A stretch of DNA of 5,309 nt, from contig JAEWIW010000376.1 in NCBI GenBank assembly GCA_023386855.1, positions 1-5,309 on the forward strand, written 5' to 3'. The notes beneath the pieces are model-generated. The model saw nothing but the letters and a program-made list of their open reading frames with translations. It was not told where the DNA came from and did not search any database. Source of the DNA: Bacteroidota bacterium. Lineage in GTDB: Bacteria > Bacteroidota > Bacteroidia > Chitinophagales > Chitinophagaceae. The position numbers and the translations under genes were made by a program. Below are positions 1-5,309 of this stretch, one piece after another. Numbering within the stretch: position 1 is the stretch's first letter; every line of letters starts with the position of its first letter.

Positions 1-2490
1 CACCAGGTTTGACCGGAACTGAACGAAATTGAAATCGGGTTTGCCAAAACTGTAATCGACCTGGCCGTCCCTGTTCTCATCAATATCGAACTGCCCGTTA
101 TTAAAGTGGATCTGCTGGTTATTAAAAACGGTGAACCGGTCGTCATAATTTTTTGCCATGGCTTCTGATACATAAGCATATCGACTGTACAAAGGCCTTG
201 TAATATAAGGCTGGCCATAATACTGGATGGTTAGGTCGGGAGTGATATTATAACTGAATCGTCCAGTAAAACGCAGGGTTTTCTGTTTTACTTCACTGAC
301 AATGGTACGATTCAGGTCATCTGTATGAATATGCGTCACAAACTGGTCCTGCTTGCGGAAATAGTACCCGTAGCTCGCACTTACATTGATCTTTAAAGCA
401 TCCAGGGGTTGATAGATCACCGTAAAAGTGATATCATTTGACCTTACTGTTTTGGGCCATGCCCATCCATTGAAAGTGTTGATATTGGCATAGACTTTCT
501 TCCTGAAATCTGTTGTCACATAAAAATTATGTCCCATTCCAGGTGGTCTTCTTATGGCTTCAGCTCCTCTTAAGGCATTGTTGGATACATCGTATGGATT
601 CCAGGTCAACCCGGTTCCTGCCTGCCAGTTGTTCCTGAAAGTGGCATGTGTATTCATGTTGAAAGCCTGGTAAAGAAACTTGCCACTGTAATCCCATCTC
701 GACCAGTGATTATAATTGATTCTCGCCGTACGGAATTTCCACACCGGCGTCTGGAAATGAAAACCCGCCCAGGTGAAATGATTGATCTCGTTAGAAGCCA
801 GCATAAAACCGATATCGTTCAGTTCAAGTTCCGGTGAACGGAAAGTTGCGCCCGTTTCAAATTTGAATACCTGTCCCAGTTTACCTGTTCTGCCCCCGAT
901 CTTTCCCAGCCGGATAGTACCACCCATACCCGTTAGCGAGGTCCTGTTGGGATCCACTTCCAATTCCTTTGCGCCAGTTCTTTGAAACAAATGTTCAAAG
1001 CTGGTTTGTGTATTCAGGATGGCTTCCCTGGTGCCATCAACATGACTGAATACCAAATTTCCTTTTACATACCAGGTTCTTTTCTTCCAGTAATGGAGAA
1101 AGTCGAGCCCACCGGTAAAAGCATTACGATGCAACAACTCGTGCAGGCCATCTTCACGATTAACAGAAGTGATGATTCCGCCAATGATGGTATTGCCTGA
1201 ATGAATGTCTTTTTGCAATCTTCCCACGAAATAATTGGTTAGTGGTTCTACCAGTTCCTTTCTTCTTGAACCTTCATGATCTATCGTAGCCATTTCTCTT
1301 TCTGTAACGCTTTCCAGTATACCTATACTCCATCCCTTCCTTGTTTTGCCGCTGAATTTTGCTGCCCCCAGGATGGAAGTATTCTGGGGATATTTTACCG
1401 ATTCTCCGTCGGTTATACTGGCGGAACCATGGGGTGAACTACCAATTCGCCTGGAATAAAAGAGGAGGTCCGCATCATACTCACCGCCTGCTTCTGAACC
1501 GGTAAGCTGGTAATCAAAAATATTCCTGCTTTCAATGAAGAAGGGTCTTCGTTCTTCAAAGAAGTTCTGGAAGCCATCAATTCTCACCTGCGATGGATCT
1601 GCTTCTACCTGGCCAAAATCAGGGTTAATGGTAAAGTCGAGGATCAGGTCGTTGGTTACCGCAACCTTTCCATCCACGCCGGCTGTAACTTTTGCGTCAA
1701 AGCCTTTGGCAAAAGGGTTTCCAGGGATCTTCCTGTATTTGTCGGCCTGTGCAATTACATAAGGCGCGATCTCCACCTGGCGGTGAAATGGAATATCTTT
1801 TAACCCATGAAGTTCTCCAAACCTGCTCACCCATACCCCTGAACTCTGCGGGATATATTGCCAGGTGGATCTTTCCTCCTTCCTGAAAATTCTTCTCATC
1901 ACCTGGATGCCCCATGTCTTTACCGGTTCATTCTTATACCTTAACTGGCTGAAAGGAATCTTCACCTCCGCTGTCCAACCTTCATCATTAATATGTGTTT
2001 TTGCAAACCAGATGGGATTCCAGCTTGGATCCCAGTTACTGCCATCGTTACTAACAAATTCATCATTGCGCACGCCGGAAACCGATAGGGTGAAAGAGAA
2101 CGCTGTGCGAAGGTCGTGGTAACTGTCAATATTGATCTCTACCCAGTCGCCCGGAAAATCATCCCTTCTTCCCATTCGCCGGTCAACAGAATCGGCCGAT
2201 GCATCCTTGCAATGATAGGCGATGTAAAGAAATTTTTCATCGTAAAGGATCTTGAAACGCGTAGGTTGTGAAGGGGCCTTTCCTTCATGCGGTTGCCACT
2301 GGGTAAAATCTCCTCCCCAGTCTACACTATTCCAGGCATCTTCAGAAGGAATGCCATCAAGTGTTATAGTGCCATTGAGCCGACTGGTAACATATTTTTT
2401 TCTTGTAATGGTATCGGCCGGATCCGCTCCGGCAAAAGCAGTCAGTATCAGCAGCTGGAACAATAACAGTAAAGAAAATACTCGGATCAT
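1..2490 (-). CDS. CBM9-like/DUF5916 outer-membrane barrel protein (3' end outside window)
   Basis: The frame is open for 830 codons from the ATG at 2490 to the left edge. I checked every line of this frame and found no stop. Residues 1-22 form a signal peptide: an Arg near the start, then a run of Leu and an A-F-A-G-A cleavage region. Residues 33-215 resemble the family 9 carbohydrate-binding (DOMON-like) domain that heads these proteins, including LDGIPSEDAW at 44-53 and the aromatic-rich WDPSWNPIWF at 153-162. From about 235 onward it matches DUF5916, with the hallmark stretch INPDFGQVEADPSQV at 288-302 and FFEERRPFFIE at 310-320. The remainder has alternating polar and aromatic strands, as expected of an outer-membrane beta-barrel. 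Family members usually run a few dozen residues past the FRSNLV seen at the edge, so only the C-terminal tail is missing. The substrate is unknown; glycan binding is inferred from the head domain only. No Shine-Dalgarno precedes the start. An upstream in-line ATG at about 2506 is in another frame. Confidence 0.93.
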   Translation of the reverse strand, partial: MIRVFSLLLLFQLLILTAFAGADPADTITRKKYVTSRLNGTITLDGIPSEDAWNSVDWGGDFTQWQPHEGKAPSQPTRFKILYDEKFLYIAYHCKDASADSVDRRMGRRDDFPGDWVEINIDSYHDLRTAFSFTLSVSGVRNDEFVSNDGSNWDPSWNPIWFAKTHINDEGWTAEVKIPFSQLRYKNEPVKTWGIQVMRRIFRKEERSTWQYIPQSSGVWVSRFGELHGLKDIPFHRQVEIAPYVIAQADKYRKIPGNPFAKGFDAKVTAGVDGKVAVTNDLILDFTINPDFGQVEADPSQVRIDGFQNFFEERRPFFIESRNIFDYQLTGSEAGGEYDADLLFYSRRIGSSPHGSASITDGESVKYPQNTSILGAAKFSGKTRKGWSIGILESVTEREMATIDHEGSRRKELVEPLTNYFVGRLQKDIHSGNTIIGGIITSVNREDGLHELLHRNAFTGGLDFLHYWKKRTWYVKGNLVFSHVDGTREAILNTQTSFEHLFQRTGAKELEVDPNRTSLTGMGGTIRLGKIGGRTGKLGQVFKFETGATFRSPELELNDIGFMLASNEINHFTWAGFHFQTPVWKFRTARINYNHWSRWDYSGKFLYQAFNMNTHATFRNNWQAGTGLTWNPYDVSNNALRGAEAIRRPPGMGHNFYVTTDFRKKVYANINTFNGWAWPKTVRSNDITFTVIYQPLDALKINVSASYGYYFRKQDQFVTHIHTDDLNRTIVSEVKQKTLRFTGRFSYNITPDLTIQYYGQPYITRPLYSRYAYVSEAMAKNYDDRFTVFNNQQIHFNNGQFDIDENRDGQVDYSFGKPDFNFVQFRSNLV
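2424..2490 (-). other. Signal peptide region of the DUF5916 protein
   Basis: The first 22 codons encode a short N-terminus with Arg at position 3, a hydrophobic core of Leu, Phe and Ile at about 5-16, and a small-residue region T-A-F-A-G-A at 17-22 suited to signal peptidase I. The mature protein would start near residue 21-23 with acidic residues (D-P-A-D). There is no lipobox cysteine, so export as a lipoprotein is not expected. This supports the ATG at 2490 as the true start. Confidence 0.75.
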
Positions 2491-2602
2491 AGAGGCAAAA
2501 TTGCATAGCCCTGTAAACAAAAATGAAATAAATGTTAGCAGTGGTCATTACAGGTGACAGAAATATTGCTGATCCCTTATTACATTTATTGAAAGTATTC
2601 AT
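2491..2602. other. Gap with no supported gene, upstream of the DUF5916 start
   Basis: All three plus-strand frames are interrupted: the frame of the esterase remnant has a TGA at 2570-2572. The minus strand must carry the leader and promoter of the DUF5916 gene. A near-match to the Bacteroidota -7 element (TAnnTTTG) lies on the minus strand at 2525-2518 (CATTTTTG, one mismatch), 28 bases before the start codon. I could not find a matching -33 TTTG-type element, so I do not call a promoter. Part of this gap may be decayed esterase sequence. Confidence 0.5.
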
Positions 2603-2938
2603 GGAGATGGTATAAAAAGCAGGGCCCCTTTTTATAGTGCTGCCTTTGTTGATCATTATATTGATTTTGTGAAACTGGTAAAATCAAAATATCCTGGTGC
2701 CACCATTGCCTTGTTAAGCAGCCCGATGGCTTCCGGTGAATCACGGATCTTACTTCAAAATTGCCTGCAGGTTGTTAAATCAGCTATTGATCATTCCTAT
2801 CCCGGGTCAAAGCCGGTTGCGGTATATTTTTTTCAGCCCATGCAGGCCCGTGGTTGCAGTGGCCATCCTAACGTTGAGGATCATGCAATACTTGCTGATG
2901 AACTGGTTCCATTCTTTAAGGATCTTCTTGAAAAATAG
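2603..2938 (+). pseudogene. C-terminal remnant of an SGNH/GDSL (CE2-like) esterase
   Basis: Family-like sequence runs from about 2603 (GDG, then RAPFYSAAFVDHYIDFVK) through TIALLSSPM (about 2702-2728) and FFQPMQARGCSGHPNVEDH (2828-2884) to a TAG at 2936-2938. These are typical of the C-terminal part of Bacteroidota SGNH-hydrolase esterases related to carbohydrate esterase family 2, which deacetylate sugars or xylan. In that family the His of the HP motif (codon 2864-2866) is catalytic; here Ser occupies the place two residues earlier where many members have Asp. About 112 residues remain of a protein normally around three times longer. The block with the nucleophilic serine (GDS) and the GTND oxyanion block are absent. 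In frame, the sequence is open only back to 2573 and has no ATG. The sole start candidate, GTG at 2669, lies within a conserved helix, so it would not give a folded domain. The fragment has few disruptive changes, so the truncation may be recent. A short expressed protein from 2669 cannot be excluded. Confidence 0.72.
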
Positions 2939-3012
2939 GTTATTGGTATGTTGAAAAATAAGATTGAATTATTAAATAATGATGGTCACCAGGAAGTATT
3001 ATCACCAACTAA
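2939..3012. other. AT-rich gap between convergent reading frames
   Basis: This 74-base stretch separates the stop of the esterase remnant (plus strand) from the stop of the SDR gene (minus strand). It contains a small AT-only inverted repeat at 2968-2980 (6-base arms, one-base centre). I see no GC-rich hairpin followed by a T-run on either strand, so no intrinsic terminator is called. Confidence 0.5.
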
Positions 3013-4440
3013 TCAGGAATTACCCGCAATTTGTCTGATCATTCCCCGGAAAATAAATCCGTGGAAAGGTAGCACCGAGTACCAGTACAACCTTCCCAAA
3101 AGACCCAGGGGCCTGAATGTTGCAGTTTGCTCCAGGATATTATTATTATCTATTTTAAATTCAAGCCATGCCTCTCCGGGCAGTTTCATTTCGGCATATA
3201 ATAATAGCCTCTTCTGTTCCCGGCTTGCAAGAAGAACCCTCCAGAAATCAAGGGTATCACCCGCATAAATTTTCGTTTTACTTTTCCTTCCTCTTCTTAA
3301 TCCAACACCTCCCACCATCTTATCCATCGTTCCTCTTATTGCCCAGAGTTTATTTCCATAATACCATCCTGTATTTCCTCCAATTGACCAGATCCTGTTT
3401 AATGCCTTTTCTGGATCCTGTACCTTTATTTTTCGTACATCCTTAAAGCATCCATTACTGGGCACTTCAATATGTTGCGCAATCCCTTTGTTTAAAATAT
3501 TACTGGTTAATGCGTCTTTCCAACTTGAAACAACTTCATTTTGTTCGATCTTGTCAAATGCCATTGATATGGCTTTCTTATACGGTATAAGTTCAATGCC
3601 AAGTTCAATTGCCAGGTTATTTGGTGAACAAACCACTTCCACTTTCATACTGTCGACAAGATTCCGTGCAAGAGGATAGGATGTTGCGGTAACAAAATAC
3701 AACCAGTAAGAAGATAACTTTGGCGTCATCACGGGCACTACAAATATCTTTCGTTTCAGTCCCCTGACCTCAGCAAATTGTAAAAGCATCTCTTTATAGG
3801 ATAATATATCTGGGCCTCCAATATCAAAGCTTTTGTTATAGGTTCCGGATTTTAATAATACACCGGATAAAAATTCTATGACGTTCCGGATAGCAATGGG
3901 CTGGCATTTTGTATTCAACCAGCGTGGGGTGATCATGACCGGTAATTTTTCTACAAGATCCCTGATGATCTCAAATGATGCGCTTCCGGAACCCACAATG
4001 ATTCCCGCTCTCAAAGTGGTTAGTGGAATTACAGATGAGCCCAGCACATTTTCAACATTTTTCCTGGAGCGTAAATGTTTTGACAGGTGTTTTTCATTTA
4101 TTATGCCACTTAAATAAATGATTTGACTGGCATGCGTAGGCCGCATTCCTTCAACAAAGTTTTTCGCAGCCTGCTCTTCCATCTGGCTGAAATCGCCTGT
4201 ACTGGATGACATTGAATGAATCAGGTAATAGGCAGCATCAATATCCCGGGGAATATTTTTTAAGGTTTCCGGTTTAAGAAAATCAATTTCGACTGCGCTT
4301 ATACTTGCCGGGTCATAACCTTCGAGGTTAAAACGGTTCCTGTCTCTTACACAGCAATACACATAGTGCCCTTCTTTTAATAATACCGGGAGTAATCGCT
4401 GTGCTATATATCCTGTTGCACCCGTTAAAAGTATTTTCAT
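3013..4440 (-). CDS. YbjT-like SDR oxidoreductase with C-terminal DUF2867
   Basis: This complete gene encodes 475 residues, about the length of E. coli YbjT, which it resembles along its whole length. The N-terminus is a Rossmann fold that opens with TGATGYIA (6-13), an NAD(P)-binding glycine motif whose last Gly is Ala. Other shared stretches are YLIHSM at 72-77, YLSG at 109-112, LRAGIIVGSGSASFE at 143-157, PRWL at 172-175 and FDIGGPDILSYKEML at 205-219. Residues from about 330 to 472 match DUF2867, including YYGNKLWAIRG at 360-370 and FIFRGMIRQIA near the C-terminus. The classical SDR YxxxK pair is not evident; HLRSRKNVE (122-130) occupies the region, as in atypical SDRs. It is predicted to be a cytosolic nucleotide-dependent enzyme with unknown substrate. 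It lies 40 bases downstream of the membrane-protein gene on the same strand, so is probably the last gene of that unit. The leader is AT-rich and has no Shine-Dalgarno, which is usual in this phylum. The start is fixed by the Rossmann strand beginning at residue 2. Confidence 0.93.
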   Translation of the reverse strand: MKILLTGATGYIAQRLLPVLLKEGHYVYCCVRDRNRFNLEGYDPASISAVEIDFLKPETLKNIPRDIDAAYYLIHSMSSSTGDFSQMEEQAAKNFVEGMRPTHASQIIYLSGIINEKHLSKHLRSRKNVENVLGSSVIPLTTLRAGIIVGSGSASFEIIRDLVEKLPVMITPRWLNTKCQPIAIRNVIEFLSGVLLKSGTYNKSFDIGGPDILSYKEMLLQFAEVRGLKRKIFVVPVMTPKLSSYWLYFVTATSYPLARNLVDSMKVEVVCSPNNLAIELGIELIPYKKAISMAFDKIEQNEVVSSWKDALTSNILNKGIAQHIEVPSNGCFKDVRKIKVQDPEKALNRIWSIGGNTGWYYGNKLWAIRGTMDKMVGGVGLRRGRKSKTKIYAGDTLDFWRVLLASREQKRLLLYAEMKLPGEAWLEFKIDNNNILEQTATFRPLGLLGRLYWYSVLPFHGFIFRGMIRQIAGNS

Positions 4441-4480
4441 TATATAATTTATTTAATGAAGTTACTTTCTTAATACCAAA

Positions 4481-4942
4481 TTATTTTCCCGAAAGAATAA
4501 GGTATAAATTATACAGTGATAGCAGGAAGCCCATGGAGGAAATTACAATAGTTAACCAGAAGCCCACCAGCCGGTAATGGGTCAATCGCAATCTTGCTTC
4601 AACAAGTTCTTCTTTTTCTTTGCGAAGCGAACTGATCTTTTCTTCATCTTTCTTCTTATTCGGATCACGTGTGCTTTGTCCATCTTTAAGGAAAGATGCA
4701 TAGCCTCCCTTCATCATCCAGTATTTTCCAAAATTGGACAGTTGAAGAATGGTATGTTCATTATCAATATATAAACACAACTTATCCCTGATCAATTGAT
4801 CCGCCCAGGATTTGGTATTTAAGAATTCGGTGCTGTTGGCGGAAAATTTTTTCGCAGCAAAGTCATAAGGATTTAGCTCTTCTTCCTGGTAAGCGGCCTT
4901 CATCAGTTCTTCAAGAAATTCTTCCTTTATCATAAAGTGCAT
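4481..4942 (-). CDS. Uncharacterised 153-residue protein: helical N-domain, coiled coil, one membrane helix
   Basis: I do not recognise a named family. Residues 1-85 form a small soluble domain: two helical stretches (FLEELMKAAYQEEE, then FLNTKSWADQLIRDK) followed by LYIDNEHTILQLSNFGKYW and GGYASFL (79-85). This order of helices, a short beta-like segment and a G-x-x-W/GGY turn resembles the winged-helix-like domains of several small Bacteroidota proteins, which is inference only. Residues 91-120 are highly charged (Lys, Glu, Arg) and should form a coiled coil. Residues 126-150 form one hydrophobic transmembrane helix, leaving a tail of only three residues. There is no signal peptide, so the protein is probably C-tail anchored with its N-domain in the cytoplasm and may oligomerise through the coiled coil. 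Either ATG, at 4942 or 4933, could serve as start; neither has a Shine-Dalgarno. It starts 20 bases after the preceding gene's stop and ends 40 bases before the SDR gene, suggesting co-transcription. Confidence 0.82.
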   Translation of the reverse strand: MHFMIKEEFLEELMKAAYQEEELNPYDFAAKKFSANSTEFLNTKSWADQLIRDKLCLYIDNEHTILQLSNFGKYWMMKGGYASFLKDGQSTRDPNKKKDEEKISSLRKEKEELVEARLRLTHYRLVGFWLTIVISSMGFLLSLYNLYLILSGK

Positions 4943-4962
4943 GCAGTTTATGGATGATGTTA

Positions 4963-5309
4963 TCAGGTTCTTTTTGCATTTTTTATAAATATTCTCCTGA
5001 CAGTGGATTCATTTTTAATCAAACCGAAGAACTCATCCAGGTAACGGATCATCGAAGTTTTTTCATGTCCAGCCAGTTGGCTGCAATTCACTACCAGGCT
5101 ATCCATGGCATTTTTATTTTTCCTGAAAAGATCAAGCGCCGACTGTAACTCTTCCATGGTCCTGGGAAAACCCAGGTAATGTCTTTCCGTTACCGTTTTG
5201 ATGGGTAATTCTTCCGCCGGGATAGCATACCTGGCATTGACAAGCCCGCAGTAATCGAAATCATAGGGAATTACAAGGGGTTTAAGCAGTGAGTCCTTTT
5301 TCCTGATCA
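4963..5309 (-). CDS. C-terminal part of an uncharacterised Bacteroidota protein with PYDFDY motif (5' end outside window)
   Basis: The frame is open from the right edge to the TGA at 4963-4965, giving 114 visible residues. The stretch V-I-P-Y-D-F-D-Y (5245-5268 region), then GLVNARYAIP and IKTVTERHYLGF, recalls a family of hypothetical Bacteroidota proteins of roughly 300-350 residues. In members I remember, a block like IGNTDWSV precedes the PYDFDY segment, an arrangement reminiscent of the catalytic N-x-D and metal-binding D-x-D of kinase-fold proteins such as CotH or HipA. That parallel is my inference. The later part is helical (EELQSALDLFRKNKNAMDSL, a VNC cysteine, then a helix ending in LDEFFGLI), with a basic end. 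An internal Met at 5157 is unlikely to be the start because family-like sequence continues upstream through it without a break. It is the upstream-most visible gene of the three-gene minus-strand unit. Confidence 0.8.
   Translation of the reverse strand, partial: IRKKDSLLKPLVIPYDFDYCGLVNARYAIPAEELPIKTVTERHYLGFPRTMEELQSALDLFRKNKNAMDSLVVNCSQLAGHEKTSMIRYLDEFFGLIKNESTVRRIFIKNAKRT

Noticed and set aside
2518..2525. Minus-strand CATTTTTG as a Bacteroidota -7 promoter element for the DUF5916 gene
   Set aside because: It has one mismatch to TAnnTTTG and no recognisable -33 element at the expected distance, so it could easily occur by chance in AT-rich DNA.
646..2557. Several plus-strand open frames of 63-101 codons and a minus-strand frame at 1697-1915 inside the first gene region
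   Set aside because: They overlap the intact 830-codon DUF5916 frame, and none shows recognisable protein motifs; they are antisense or out-of-frame shadows.
2533..2616. Short plus-strand frame of 27 codons starting at an ATG in the gap
   Set aside because: No ribosome-binding signal, no recognisable motif, and it runs out of frame into the esterase remnant.
2357..2656. Minus-strand open frame of 99 codons spanning the DUF5916 start
   Set aside because: It is in a different frame from the signal peptide and CBM9 domain, looks like random composition, and overlaps a well-supported gene start.
2968..2980. AT-only inverted repeat as a terminator between convergent frames
   Set aside because: The six-pair all-AT stem with a one-base centre would be too weak, and there is no following T-run.
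2948..3446. Plus-strand open frames of 92 and 106 codons opposite the SDR gene
   Set aside because: They are antisense to the DUF2867 domain, which is clearly recognisable on the minus strand.
4954..5148. Plus-strand open frame of 64 codons at the right edge
   Set aside because: It is antisense to the PYDFDY protein, whose motifs are on the minus strand.

Overview
The window looks like chromosomal DNA from a Bacteroidota bacterium, most likely of the Chitinophagaceae type. The reasons are a DUF5916 outer-membrane barrel gene, a C-terminal fragment of an SGNH/GDSL esterase of a type I associate with Bacteroidota, an uncharacterised PYDFDY-containing protein family, AT-rich gaps and start codons without Shine-Dalgarno sequences. 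No database search was possible, so all family assignments come from recalled motifs.

Layout. Positions 1-2490, minus strand: a secreted protein with an N-terminal CBM9-like domain and a DUF5916 barrel. It has 830 uninterrupted codons and its last few dozen residues lie beyond the left edge. Positions 2491-2602 hold no gene that I can support. Positions 2603-2938, plus strand: the C-terminal third of an SGNH/GDSL (CE2-like) esterase, without the catalytic-serine half and without a credible start, read here as a pseudogene remnant. Positions 2939-3012 are an AT-rich gap between convergent reading frames. Positions 3013-5309, minus strand: three closely spaced genes that probably form one transcription unit. 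In transcription order they are the 3' end of an uncharacterised Bacteroidota protein (stop at 4963), a 153-residue protein with a coiled coil and one membrane helix (4942-4481), and a YbjT-like NAD(P)-binding SDR/DUF2867 protein (4440-3013). The gaps between them are 20 and 40 bases.

No pathway can be assembled from these genes. The DUF5916 protein is an envelope protein with a probable carbohydrate- or ligand-binding head, and the decayed esterase next to it would also have acted on carbohydrate esters. The three-gene unit on the right joins one soluble redox-type enzyme to two proteins of unknown role. I found no tRNA, rRNA, CRISPR array, insertion sequence or phage gene. The clearest anomaly is the truncated esterase between two intact genes. 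The least understood material is the pair of small or partial genes at the right edge.
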